Shown: positions 31,992 through 40,010 of the stretch, one piece after another
Numbering within the stretch: the first letter of the stretch is position 1
Layout of the letters: each line of letters starts with the position of its first letter
Assembly (NCBI RefSeq): GCF_024807945.1
Contig: NZ_JANUFD010000013.1
Coordinates: 168,720 to 232,719 of the forward strand
Origin: Pseudomonas sp. JUb42
GTDB taxonomy: Bacteria; Pseudomonadota; Gammaproteobacteria; Pseudomonadales; Pseudomonadaceae
DNA: 64,000 nt
Direction of reading: 5' to 3'
Program-made: the position numbers and the translations under genes
The notes under the pieces: generated by a model
The model's database searches: none
Told to the model about the DNA's origin: nothing
The model's input: only the letters and a program-made list of their open reading frames with translations

Positions 31992-32470
31992 CGCTCGCTC
32001 CATGAGTCGGAAAACTCGATATTTCCATCGCAGTGCTTCCAGGTTATTTTTTCATAGCGAAGCGACACCGACTCCATGTGATTATGCTTAGCCATTGATG
32101 CATTTTTGCAGTCATGCATCACAGGGCACACGGCAACAACTTTCACGTTTTCAAGGAGCATGTTGAAATACTCCTCTTCCTGGCCTGAGTCATTGATGGT
32201 GTACCACTTGAATTTCGCCGACGTGAGTGTCTGACCTTTTGCAACAGCCTTATAGAGATAGGGACTGGCCGAATCGAACTCTTTTTCAAAAGTTATCGGT
32301 GCGTGGGCGCGCGGGCCGGTAATTTTACCGTTGCTATCATCCGTCGGTAGAAACAGCCCGTGACCGAAGCCCAGGACTTCAATACTCCTTTCCCGTCCTT
32401 GTACTCTGACAGAACCTTTGATGTCTGCGCCGCCATCATCTTTCAGCCATAGGTATGCTGGAATCGCCAT
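31988..32470 (-). CDS. hcp: Hcp family type VI secretion tube/effector-carrier protein
   Basis: 160 residues. Hcp hexamers form the T6SS tube and can carry small effectors in the lumen. Typical elements are AYLWLKDDGGADIKGSV at the start, IEVLGFGHG, the HAPITFEKEFDSASPYLYKA block and the C-terminal SVSLRYEKITWKH. No other T6SS structural gene is in the window, so this is an orphan hcp that presumably works with an apparatus encoded elsewhere. It is coupled to the effector by a 4-base overlap. The region is clearly A+T-richer than its flanks. Confidence 0.93.
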   Translation of the reverse strand: MAIPAYLWLKDDGGADIKGSVRVQGRERSIEVLGFGHGLFLPTDDSNGKITGPRAHAPITFEKEFDSASPYLYKAVAKGQTLTSAKFKWYTINDSGQEEEYFNMLLENVKVVAVCPVMHDCKNASMAKHNHMESVSLRYEKITWKHCDGNIEFSDSWSER

Positions 32471-32820
32471 TGTGTTATGTCCCTTTACACGGTGTATGAA
32501 ATTTCGGCGAGATAATAATGCAAGCCTGTTGTGTGTACATGCCGGATTTGTAACGGGTGAGGAGTAATTATATTTCTTTATATTGCGTTTAAATATCGAA
32601 AGTCAGAGGGGCTCGCTATTTCGCAGCCGAATCGCCCTCTCGCAAATGAACTTAATGTTTATCTTCACAAGGGGCTTCTCAGGCATACGCATTGGTGGTC
32701 AGTTGCCTTCTGAAAACATAAAAAATGTGACGAATGTGAAGGACCGCTCTCTTTCCTTTGAGTGAAATTTCCTTAACAATCCCGAGCCCTTGTTTCTGCG
32801 AATTTCCGGGCCTAGTCTGC
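32471..32820. other. A+T-rich intergenic DNA upstream of hcp
   Basis: 350 bp without a supported gene. It should hold the hcp promoter, but no convincing -35/-10 pair could be picked. A short open frame on the plus strand (32583-32765) has no ribosome site or recognisable motif. Confidence 0.4.
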
Positions 32821-33032
32821 GCCCCGCCACTGAAAAATTCAGTGGTCGGGCGTGAGAACCCGGGACTGCGGTTACAAGTTACCTGGCTTTTTCACCGATC
32901 GGCTTTCGGTGAATGCTTTATGGCGGCTGTGACGGGCAGACTTCGGTCTGGCCGGGTTTCCGTGGTTCCCTGGTTCTCACCCCGTTAACAGCCGCCACCT
33001 CTTCGCTCGCGTGAGAACGGTAAAGGCGTGGC
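32821..33032 (+). ncRNA. Strongly structured leader element before a small ORF
   Basis: Several stems can be drawn: CCACTGA/TCAGTGG (32827-32845); TTCACCGA/TCGGTGAA (32891-32913); a long helix GGCGGCTGT...ACAGCCGCC (32922-32930 with 32988-32996) enclosing CAGAC-TTCG-GTCTG (32937-32950); and GTGAGAACC (near 32852) against GGTTCTCAC (32972-32980). Very similar elements recur, in my memory, upstream of small DUF3077/DUF6124-like genes in Pseudomonas. Whether it is a cis-regulatory leader or an independent RNA is unknown. Confidence 0.55.
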
Positions 33033-33049
33033 TCTTTTGGAGATTGACC

Positions 33050-33271
33050 ATGGTTAAAAAATTAGTACCCGATCCGCCCTACACCTTCGAAGAAACCCTG
33101 ATCCGCATATTCGACCTGCTGCGTTGCGCCGCAGCGGTGGTCTATGAGTCCGGCGATCAGCAAAGTGGCTCCTAGCGCGATCTGCCGTTTGCAGCGATGT
33201 ATCTGATCGACATGGCCAAGGCCCTGGCCAATGAGCTGCTGAGCCAGCTTCAGGAACTTCGAGCGACGTGA
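33050..33271 (+). pseudogene. Small DUF3077/DUF6124-like gene with in-frame TAG
   Basis: The frame from ATG 33050 (GGAG 7-8 bases upstream) reads MVKKLVPDPPYTFEETLIRI and stops at TAG 33173-33175 after 41 codons. The same frame continues without further stop to TGA at 33269, and the downstream part (AAMYLIDMAKALANELLSQLQEL) looks like a genuine amphipathic helix. So this is a 73-codon gene with one nonsense codon, or a 41-residue protein. Family assignment is tentative; function is unknown. Confidence 0.55.
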
Positions 33272-33281
33272 GGGCATAAAA

Positions 33282-33309
33282 AAACCGCCTGCTAGCAGGC
33301 GGTTTTTAT
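33282..33309. terminator. Bidirectional terminator between the small ORF and pgi
   Basis: Perfect stem AAACCGCCTGC-TA-GCAGGCGGTTT with T-runs on both strands. It ends pgi on the minus strand and the small gene on the plus strand. Confidence 0.92.
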
Positions 33310-33326
33310 TGAAGCGAAGGTCAGGA

Positions 33327-34991
33327 TCAGCCGCGATGACGACCGCGGAAGTAATTGATCAGGCCCTGAGTGGAGGCATCGTCGGCAGGCTCTTCGATGC
33401 CGCCGGTCAGGCGTTGATAGACGCCCTTGCCCAGTTCCTTGCCCAACTCCACGCCCCACTGGTCGAAGGCGTTGATGCCCCAGACCACGCTCTGGACGAA
33501 GACCTTGTGTTCGTACATTGCCACCAGCGCGCCAAGACGACGCGGGCTGATGCGTTCGACCACAAGGGTGTTGCTCGGACGATTGCCGGGGATGACCTTG
33601 TGAACCGCCAGCTTCTGCACCTGATCTTCCGGCAGGCCCTTGTCGCGCAACTCGGTTTCGGCCTCGGCGCGGGTCTTGCCGAGCATCAGCGCCTGGCTTT
33701 GCGACAGGCAGTTGGCGTACAGCCACTGGTGATGGTCGGAGACCGGGTTGAAGCTGACGATCGGCACGATGAAGTCGGCCGGGATCAGTTGGGTGCCCTG
33801 GTGCAGCAGCTGGTGATAGGCATGCTGGCCGTTGCAACCAACGCCACCCCAGATGACCGGGCCGGTGTCGGTGGACACCGGCGTGCCGTCCTGGCGCACG
33901 CTCTTGCCGTTGGACTCCATGTCCAACTGCTGCAGGTGCTTGGTGATATTGCGCAGGTAATGGTCGTACGGCAGGATCGCGTGGCTCTGCGCGCCCCAGA
34001 AGTTGCCGTACCAGACGCCAAGCAGGGCCAGCAGCACCGGCATGTTCTGTTCGAATGGCGCGCTCTGGAAGTGCTGGTCCATGGTGTAGGCACCGGACAG
34101 CAGTTCCTTGAAGTTGGACATGCCGATGGCCAGGGCAATCGGCAAACCGATGGCCGACCACAGCGAGTAACGACCGCCGACCCAGTCCCACATCGGGAAG
34201 ATGTTCTCTTCACGGATACCGAAGGCCACGGCAGCGGCGTTGTTGCTCGACACGGCAATGAAGTGCTTGTACAGCTCGGCCTCGGAACCGCCCTGGGCCA
34301 GATACCAGGCGCGAGCGGCCGTGGCGTTCTTCAGGGTTTCCAGGGTGCTGAAGGTTTTCGACGAAACGATGAACAACGTCGTCTCGGCACGCAGCTTCAT
34401 GGTCAGCTCGTGGAACTCACTGCCGTCGATATTGGCCAGGTAATGGCAGCGCACGCCTTTCTGGGCGTAGGACAACAGCGCTTCGGAGACCAGCTCTGGG
34501 CCGAGGAACGAGCCACCGATGCCGATATTCACCACGTCAGTGATCGGCTTTTCGGTGTAGCCGCGCCACAGGCCATCGTGAATGCGCCCGACCAGATCGG
34601 TCATCTGGTTCAGCACTTTGTGGACTTCGGGCATCACATCGACGCCTTTGACCAGCAGCTTGTCGCCCACCGGGCGGCGCAGTGCGGTGTGCAGGGCCGG
34701 GCGGCCTTCGGAAGCGTTGACCAGGTCGCCGTCGTACTGCGCCTTGATGGCGTCCTTGAGGCCCACTTCATTGGCCAGGTTTACCAGCAATGCGCGGGTT
34801 TCGGCGTTGATCAGGTTTTTCGAATAGTCGAGGAACAGCCCGCAGCTACTGAGGGTGAATTGACTGAAACGCTGCGGATCTGCGTTGAAGGCCTCGCGCA
34901 TGCTGAAGTTCTGCATGCTGTCGCGGTGTTGGAGCAACGCCTGCCAGGCTGGCAGAGCGGTAACGTCGGAAGGAGTGCGGTAGTACGCCAT
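33327..34991 (-). CDS. pgi: Glucose-6-phosphate isomerase
   Basis: 554 residues from the ATG at 34991 (MAYYRTPSDVTALPAWQ). AAGGAAA lies nine bases upstream. It interconverts glucose-6-phosphate and fructose-6-phosphate. Family signatures are NIGIGGSFLGPELVSEAL, FIVSSKTFSTLETL, the GGRYSLWSAIGLPIA block and the C-terminal SFDQWGVELGK-like motif (here INAFDQWGVELGKEL). An in-frame ATG 57 bp upstream is less likely. In pseudomonads the enzyme serves mainly gluconeogenesis and hexose cycling. Confidence 0.97.
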   Translation of the reverse strand: MAYYRTPSDVTALPAWQALLQHRDSMQNFSMREAFNADPQRFSQFTLSSCGLFLDYSKNLINAETRALLVNLANEVGLKDAIKAQYDGDLVNASEGRPALHTALRRPVGDKLLVKGVDVMPEVHKVLNQMTDLVGRIHDGLWRGYTEKPITDVVNIGIGGSFLGPELVSEALLSYAQKGVRCHYLANIDGSEFHELTMKLRAETTLFIVSSKTFSTLETLKNATAARAWYLAQGGSEAELYKHFIAVSSNNAAAVAFGIREENIFPMWDWVGGRYSLWSAIGLPIALAIGMSNFKELLSGAYTMDQHFQSAPFEQNMPVLLALLGVWYGNFWGAQSHAILPYDHYLRNITKHLQQLDMESNGKSVRQDGTPVSTDTGPVIWGGVGCNGQHAYHQLLHQGTQLIPADFIVPIVSFNPVSDHHQWLYANCLSQSQALMLGKTRAEAETELRDKGLPEDQVQKLAVHKVIPGNRPSNTLVVERISPRRLGALVAMYEHKVFVQSVVWGINAFDQWGVELGKELGKGVYQRLTGGIEEPADDASTQGLINYFRGRHRG

Positions 34992-35146
34992 CGCTGCGGG
35001 TTTCCTTGTACGGGGAACTGCCTTGGACATTGAAGCGAGTCGGGCCAATCAGGCACACGCAGCAGCCTAAACCCTGCGTGTCCTTCTGTCTGCGCCTCGC
35101 TTTACCTGGGCTCGGTACTATTTCACACAATGATGTGATCCGAGTC

Positions 35147-35527
35147 TTACGCAAACTGTACCGGTATGGCATTGCTGGTATGGCTAAGTTCATTTCCCGG
35201 CGACATGTACAGCATGCGCGGTTTGAAATCGACCAGCTCGGCGTCGGAGTACTGAGCATAGGCACAGATGATTACCCGATCACCAACTTTTGCTTTATGA
35301 GCCGCCGCGCCATTGACCGAGATCATTCGCGAACCGGCTTCACCTCGAATAGCGTAGGTGGTAAAGCGCTCGCCGTTGTCGACGTTATAGATCTGGATCT
35401 GTTCGTACTCGCGAATGCCTGACAGGTCCAGCCAGTCGCCGTCGATGGCGCAAGAGCCTTCGTAGTCGAGCACCGCATGTGTAACCTCGGCACGGTGCAG
35501 CTTGGCTTTGAGCATGATGGTGTGCAT
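35147..35527 (-). CDS. panD: Aspartate 1-decarboxylase
   Basis: 126 residues. It makes beta-alanine for pantothenate. It is synthesised as a proenzyme that cleaves itself between Gly24 and Ser25 (DYEGSCAIDG) to form the pyruvoyl cofactor; both residues are present. Conserved NVDNGERFTTYAI and NGAAAHKAKVGDRVII follow. It is the last gene of a panB-panC-panD cluster on the minus strand, 8 bp after panC. Confidence 0.97.
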   Translation of the reverse strand: MHTIMLKAKLHRAEVTHAVLDYEGSCAIDGDWLDLSGIREYEQIQIYNVDNGERFTTYAIRGEAGSRMISVNGAAAHKAKVGDRVIICAYAQYSDAELVDFKPRMLYMSPGNELSHTSNAIPVQFA

Positions 35528-35535
35528 GGATCGTG

Positions 35536-36387
35536 TTAGTCCTTGGTCAGGTGCAGATTGTCGATCAGACGCGTAGTGCCCAGGAAGGCGGCGGCGAGGA
35601 TCACCAGGTCGGTGTCTTCGGCGGTGGCCGGGCGCAATTGCGCGGCTTCGCGGACTTCCAGGTAATCCGGGCGCAAACCCTTGGCTGCAAGGTCGCGCTT
35701 GCCGGTCTCGAGCAGTTGGGCAAAATCGCGGTCGCCGCCGCGAATGGCCGCGCCAATACGAGTGATGACCTGATACAGGTTTGGCGCGATGGCGCGTTGC
35801 TCTGGCGTCAGGTAGCCATTACGCGACGATAAGGCCAGGCCGTCGCTATCACGTACCGTCGGTTCGCCAATGATCTGGATCGGCATATTCAGGTCCCGCA
35901 CCAGGGCGCGGATCACCGTCAGTTGCTGAAAGTCTTTCTCGCCGAATACCGCCAGGTCAGGCTGGACCATATTGAACAGCTTGCTCACTACCGTGGCCAC
36001 GCCGTCGAAATGCCCAGGGCGGCTGGCGCCACACAGGCCTTCGGAGAGCACTGGCACGCTGACAATGGTCTGGTCGTTCATGCCGTGGGGGTACATTTCT
36101 TCCACGGACGGGGTGAAGAGCAGATGACAGCCGGCCTGCAGGAGTTTTTCCTGGTCGGCGGCGAGGGTGCGTGGGTAGGTTGCCAGGTCTTCGTTGGGGC
36201 CGAATTGCAGCGGGTTGACGAAGATGGTCGCTACCACGAAGTCGGCGCGCTGGGCGGCCTTGGTGATCAGTGCCGCATGGCCGCTGTGCAGGTTGCCCAT
36301 GGTCGGCGCCAGGCCGATGCGCTTGCCTTCGCTACGAGCGCGGGCGACGGCGGCGCGCAGCTCGCGGACCGTTTTGACTGTGTTCAT
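35536..36387 (-). CDS. panC: Pantothenate synthetase
   Basis: 283 residues. It ligates pantoate and beta-alanine with ATP. The nucleotidyltransferase motifs are PTMGNLHSGHAALI near 29-42, FGEKDFQQL and the KMSKS-like LALSSRNGYL. The start codon overlaps the panB stop (ATGA), so translation is coupled. One standard operon. Confidence 0.97.
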   Translation of the reverse strand: MNTVKTVRELRAAVARARSEGKRIGLAPTMGNLHSGHAALITKAAQRADFVVATIFVNPLQFGPNEDLATYPRTLAADQEKLLQAGCHLLFTPSVEEMYPHGMNDQTIVSVPVLSEGLCGASRPGHFDGVATVVSKLFNMVQPDLAVFGEKDFQQLTVIRALVRDLNMPIQIIGEPTVRDSDGLALSSRNGYLTPEQRAIAPNLYQVITRIGAAIRGGDRDFAQLLETGKRDLAAKGLRPDYLEVREAAQLRPATAEDTDLVILAAAFLGTTRLIDNLHLTKD

Positions 36388-37184
36388 GCCGAGAATCCAT
36401 GTTCAGGGGCCGGGAAGCTGACGTCTTTGACCGCAGCAACATAAGCCTGGAGGGCCGACTGGATATCCGTCTGGCCAGTCATGAAGTTTCTGACGAACTT
36501 GGGCACGCGGCCGCTGATCGACAGGCCCAGCATGTCGTGCAGCACCAGTACCTGACCGTCGGTGGCGCTGCCGGCACCGATGCCGATCACCGGGATTTTC
36601 ACCGCATGGGTGATTTCCTCGGCCAGTTCGCTGGGTACACATTCCAGCAGAATCATGGCGGCGCCAGCCTGCTCGATGGAGATGGCGTCGGCGCGCATCT
36701 GCCGAGCTTGGGCTTCGACGCGCCCCTGGACTTTGTAGCCACCGAGGACATTCACCGACTGCGGGGTCAGGCCCATATGGGCGCAGACCGGAATGCCACG
36801 CTCGGCTAGCAAACGGATCGATTCCGTCAGCCAGGCCGCGCCTTCGACTTTGACCATATGCGCACCGGCCTGCATCAGCGCGGCGCTGTTGGCAAAGGTC
36901 TGTTCAAGGGTGGCGTAAGCCATGAACGGCAGGTCGGCGAGAATCATGGCGCCCTGGTTGCCGCGCTTGACGCAGGCAACGTGGTAGGCCATTTCGGCGG
37001 TGGTAACGGGCAGGGTGCTGTCATGGCCTTGCAGCACCATGCCCAGCGAATCGCCGACCAACAACACCTCGACCCCGGCCTGGCTGGCGGCGTGGGCGAA
37101 TGTTGCGTCGTAGCAGGTCAGCATGGTGATTTTCTCACCTTTGTGCTTGAGGGCCTGCAGCGACGTAACGGTTATCTCTGGCAT
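36384..37184 (-). CDS. panB: 3-methyl-2-oxobutanoate hydroxymethyltransferase
   Basis: 266 residues with a TIM-barrel fold. It makes ketopantoate from ketoisovalerate and methylene-THF. Motifs are MLTCYDATFAHAASQAGV, LLVGDSLGMVLQGHDSTLPV, AHMGLTPQSVN and the catalytic-region LLECVP. First gene of the pan operon; 221 bp separates it from folK upstream. Confidence 0.97.
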   Translation of the reverse strand: MPEITVTSLQALKHKGEKITMLTCYDATFAHAASQAGVEVLLVGDSLGMVLQGHDSTLPVTTAEMAYHVACVKRGNQGAMILADLPFMAYATLEQTFANSAALMQAGAHMVKVEGAAWLTESIRLLAERGIPVCAHMGLTPQSVNVLGGYKVQGRVEAQARQMRADAISIEQAGAAMILLECVPSELAEEITHAVKIPVIGIGAGSATDGQVLVLHDMLGLSISGRVPKFVRNFMTGQTDIQSALQAYVAAVKDVSFPAPEHGFSA

Positions 37185-37332
37185 GGAAAAAGTCCTCGGT
37201 CAGGCGCTGTGAACTGTAGATTCATTCTGTCTGAGGCAGGCACGCCGTCGTTGTGCGGTGTTAATTACAGCCTGCTTTGCGCCCATTTACTCGTCTTAAG
37301 CAACGGGACGCCTATCTTCGTGAGGAGGGGGC

Positions 37333-37395
37333 ATGAAGTCAATTGCAGGTGTTACCAGATATTCGCCTGTGTTACGGCCGACGTGTTACGGGTGA
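37333..37395 (+). CDS. Possible 20-codon ORF with strong ribosome site
   Basis: ATG at 37333 is preceded by GAGGAGGGGG. The frame encodes 20 residues (MKSIAGVTRYSPVLRPTCYG) and is antisense to the panB upstream region. There is no homolog to appeal to and no visible promoter. It may be chance. Confidence 0.2.
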   Translation: MKSIAGVTRYSPVLRPTCYG

Positions 37396-37405
37396 CACCC
37401 GGCAA

Positions 37406-37891
37406 TCAGAGGCTGGCAGGCAGGCGCTCAAGACCTTCGAACGGGCAGGCGGCGAGCAGCTGCTCTAGCGTGCGGCCGTCGGCCAGTTGCAGGTCGGGAG
37501 CGAGTTCGGCGAGGGGGTAGAGCACGAAGGCCCGGGCCTGCATGTGATAGTGGGGCACTTTCAGACGTGGCTCGTCGATCAGGCGCTCGCCGAATATCAG
37601 GATATCCAGGTCCAGAGTGCGCGGCCCCCAGCGTTCATGGCGCTCACGGCCCTGGTCGAGTTCGATGCCTTGCAAGCCGTCGAGCAGGGCCAACGGCGCC
37701 AGGGCGCTATCCAGTGCCGCGACGGCATTGGTGTAGCGGGGTTGCCCCGGCAGCAGCGAGTCACTGATATAGAAAGACGAGACCGCTGCCAGCTGTGTGT
37801 CGGGCAGTTGCGCCATGGCTTTGATGGCATTGCGCAACTGCTCGGCAGGCTCGGTCAGGTTGCTGCCCAAGCCTATATAAACCCGTTCCAT
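37406..37891 (-). CDS. folK: Hydroxymethyldihydropterin pyrophosphokinase
   Basis: 161 residues. It transfers pyrophosphate to hydroxymethyl-dihydropterin, the step before FolP. The signature RWGPRTLDLDILIFG carries the Mg-binding aspartates. The N-terminus VYIGLGSNL is typical. ATG 37891 is preferred over GTG 37900, which would overlap pcnB. It lies 5 bp downstream of pcnB, the usual pcnB-folK pair. Confidence 0.96.
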   Translation of the reverse strand: MERVYIGLGSNLTEPAEQLRNAIKAMAQLPDTQLAAVSSFYISDSLLPGQPRYTNAVAALDSALAPLALLDGLQGIELDQGRERHERWGPRTLDLDILIFGERLIDEPRLKVPHYHMQARAFVLYPLAELAPDLQLADGRTLEQLLAACPFEGLERLPASL

Positions 37892-37896
37892 TAGCG

Positions 37897-39300
37897 TCAC
37901 TCGCCTGCGACGTTCGACGCTTCACCGCTGCCCTTGCGCTTGCCCGGGCTGCGACGACGCTTGCGCGGTGCCGGGCCAGTGCCTTCGGGCTTGTTGCTCA
38001 GGTCGCGGATCATGTTGCGGCGTTCACTGTCGTTGCCGTCCTGATACTCGGTCCACCAGTCGCCCAGGCCGTCGGTCTGTTCGCCAGCGGCTTCACGCAG
38101 CAGCAGGAAATCGTAACCGGCGCGGAAGCGCGAGTTGTCCAACAGCAGGTCGGCACGTTTGCCGGAACGACGCGGCAGGCGCTCTTGCATGTCCCAGATT
38201 TCCCGGATCGGCAGGGTGAAGCGCTTCGGAATCGCGATGCGCTGGCACTGCTCGATGATCAGGTCGTGGGCGGCTTCCTGCATGGCGGCAATTGGCGGCA
38301 TGCCGCGCTCCTGCAGGCGCAGAACCTTGGCAGGCAGAGCAGGCCACAGCAGGGCAGCGAACAGGAACGCCGGGGTCACCGGCTTGTTCTGCTTGATGCG
38401 CAGATCAGTGTTGATCAACGCCTGGCTGATCAGCGTGTGGGTGTAGGTCGGGTTGTATTCCAGGGCCTTGGAGCTGGCCGGGAACAGCGGTTCGAACAGC
38501 TCGAGGTCGACCAGCATCTCGAACACCGGCTCCGCGTAACCGGAGAGGAACAGCTTGAGCACTTCTTCGAACAGGCGCGCCGCCGGGATATCGCGCAGCA
38601 TTGGCGCCAGTGGACGGATCGGCGTGGTGCTGTGTTTCTCGATGCCGAAATCCAGCTTGGCAGCAAAGCGCACGGCACGCAGCATGCGCACCGGGTCTTC
38701 TTTATAGCGCTGCTGCGGATCGCCGATCAGGCGGATCAGGCGATTGCGGATGTCATGTACGCCATTGGCGTAATCGAGCACGCGTTCGGTGACCGGATCG
38801 TAATACAAGGCATTGATGGTGAAGTCGCGGCGTTGCGCGTCTTCTTCCAGGGTGCCATAGACATTGTCGCGCAGGATGCGTCCGCTTTCATTGCGCGAGG
38901 ACTGGTTGCTGTCCTCTTCTTCGTCATCCTGGGGATGATTGGCGCGAAAGGTCGCCACTTCGATGATCTCGCGACCGAAGTGGATATGGACCAGTTTGAA
39001 GCGGCGGCCGATGATCCGCGCGTTGCGGAATTCGGCACGAACCTGTTCCGGCGTGGCGCTGGTGGCGACGTCGAAGTCCTTGGGTTCAATGTTCAGCATC
39101 AGGTCGCGGACACAGCCGCCGACCAGATAGGCCTGATAGCCGGCGGTTTGCAGGCGCTCGACGATATTGACCGCGTAACGGCTGAACTGGCCTCGTTGCA
39201 GCGAATGCTGGCTGCTGTTGAGCACTTCAGGCGTGGTACGGAAGTGTTGCTGCGGCGGACGCAGAGGGGAACGTAATGACTGGAACAGCTTCTTCAGCAT
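37897..39300 (-). CDS. pcnB: Poly(A) polymerase I
   Basis: 467 residues from ATG 39300 (MLKKLFQSLRSP). It adds 3' poly(A) tails that mark RNAs for decay. The nucleotidyltransferase core is YLVGGCVRDLMLNIEPKDFDVATSA-like, with the DFD catalytic acids, then RRDFTINALYYDP and the ED...RMLRAVRFAAKL block. A basic tail (PRKRRRSPGKRKGSGE) is typical of this enzyme. An in-frame ATG 72 bp upstream is unlikely. Confidence 0.96.
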   Translation of the reverse strand: MLKKLFQSLRSPLRPPQQHFRTTPEVLNSSQHSLQRGQFSRYAVNIVERLQTAGYQAYLVGGCVRDLMLNIEPKDFDVATSATPEQVRAEFRNARIIGRRFKLVHIHFGREIIEVATFRANHPQDDEEEDSNQSSRNESGRILRDNVYGTLEEDAQRRDFTINALYYDPVTERVLDYANGVHDIRNRLIRLIGDPQQRYKEDPVRMLRAVRFAAKLDFGIEKHSTTPIRPLAPMLRDIPAARLFEEVLKLFLSGYAEPVFEMLVDLELFEPLFPASSKALEYNPTYTHTLISQALINTDLRIKQNKPVTPAFLFAALLWPALPAKVLRLQERGMPPIAAMQEAAHDLIIEQCQRIAIPKRFTLPIREIWDMQERLPRRSGKRADLLLDNSRFRAGYDFLLLREAAGEQTDGLGDWWTEYQDGNDSERRNMIRDLSNKPEGTGPAPRKRRRSPGKRKGSGEASNVAGE

Positions 39301-39437
39301 GGGATGCACTGTTTGAAGGAATATTCGGCCAAAAATGGAGAATGGCCGCACGATGGGCGGGGATTCTAGCATTTAGTCGAAGGATGGTGTAGGACGCGAC
39401 GTGAAGTGGCAAGAATGGGTCTGGAGGGAGAAGCTAC

Positions 39438-39800
39438 TGGGGGAGCCGAAGCTCCCCCAAAGTGTGTGCTCTTATTTTTATTGTGGTTGTGGGCTTTTTG
39501 TTTTTGTTGAGTGCCCATTCACAAGACTTTCGCCTGTGAAACCTCCCAATCGGGAGTCAAGAGCAAACGGATTGCTTTGGTACGCTGTGTTGCAATGATC
39601 AATCGATCCAACCAGTTCAGGCGCTACCTTAGGGTAGTTTTTTGTTGTTCTCAGCCTGGTTGCGGGGCAAGCCCCAAATACAACGCCTCTCCAAAAGAAT
39701 CAGTTAGCTGCGCCTCCGCCGTGTTGTTCTTGTTATGCGTGAGTCGATTCGTCTTGTTTTTATTATGGGTTTTGCATTTTGCTTTTTGTTGTTCTTGTAC
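39438..39800 (-). ncRNA. crcZ: CrcZ small RNA (Hfq/Crc antagonist)
   Basis: About 360 nt between cbrB and pcnB, the conserved CrcZ location. On the minus strand it carries several A-rich CA motifs (AGAACAACAAAAAG 39784-39797; AAGAACAACAC near 39730; GAGAACAACAAAAAAC near 39645; CAACAAAAACAAAAAG near 39500). CrcZ sequesters Hfq/Crc and so relieves catabolite repression. The start is set from the sigma-54 promoter and the end from the GC hairpin. It was identified by position, motifs and promoter, not by alignment. Confidence 0.88.
39439..39458 (-). terminator. GC-rich tetraloop hairpin at the crcZ 3' end
   Basis: Coding-strand GGGGGAGC-TTCG-GCTCCCCC. No strong U-run follows, so termination efficiency is uncertain. 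Confidence 0.6.
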
Positions 39801-39810
39801 AAAAGATATA

Positions 39811-39825
39811 GCAGGACCTGTGCCA
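39811..39825 (-). promoter_or_regulatory. Sigma-54 promoter of crcZ
   Basis: Minus strand TGGCAC-AGGTC-CTGC, with GG and GC ten bases apart; one mismatch to TGGCAC-N5-TTGC. Transcription should start near 39800. The adjacent cbrB gene encodes the expected activator. Confidence 0.85.
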
Positions 39826-39883
39826 ACTTTTGAAAATGCCCGGAAACCGGGGCTTTCAGCGGGATGGCGTTTTTTGCGGAGAT

Positions 39884-39922
39884 AAAAAAGCCGAGATTTC
39901 GTTACCGTAAACCCCGGCTTTT
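39884..39922 (-). terminator. cbrB terminator
   Basis: Minus strand AAAAGCCGGGGTTT...AAATCTCGGCTTTT forms a 14 bp stem with two G-T wobbles, followed by TTAT. It separates cbrB from crcZ and partly overlaps the CbrB site region. Confidence 0.8.
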
Positions 39923-39947
39923 GTTACGTGTTTTGCGTGCGGTAACA
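39922..39947. promoter_or_regulatory. CbrB upstream activating site for crcZ
   Basis: TGTTAC-N14-GTAACA on the minus strand, an inverted repeat matching the described CbrB target pattern. It lies about 120-145 bp upstream of the predicted crcZ start. Confidence 0.75.
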
Positions 39948-40010
39948 GTTTTTTCACAAACCCTGCAGCCCGCACGCTAGAGCCTTTTCATTGCTGAAAC
40001 GTATCAGTCG

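Noticed and set aside
32583..32765. Plus-strand ORF of 60 codons upstream of hcp
   Set aside because: No Shine-Dalgarno, no motif, and composition like the surrounding non-coding A+T-rich DNA.
39840..39870. Second terminator-like hairpin just upstream of the crcZ promoter (CCCCGG-TTT-CCGGGC)
   Set aside because: The stem is short and no U-run follows; the stronger terminator at 39884-39922 suffices.
39511..39885. Plus-strand 124-codon frame between pcnB and cbrB
   Set aside because: It lies antisense to crcZ, with low-complexity Phe/Leu/Cys translation caused by the CA-rich RNA; not a gene.
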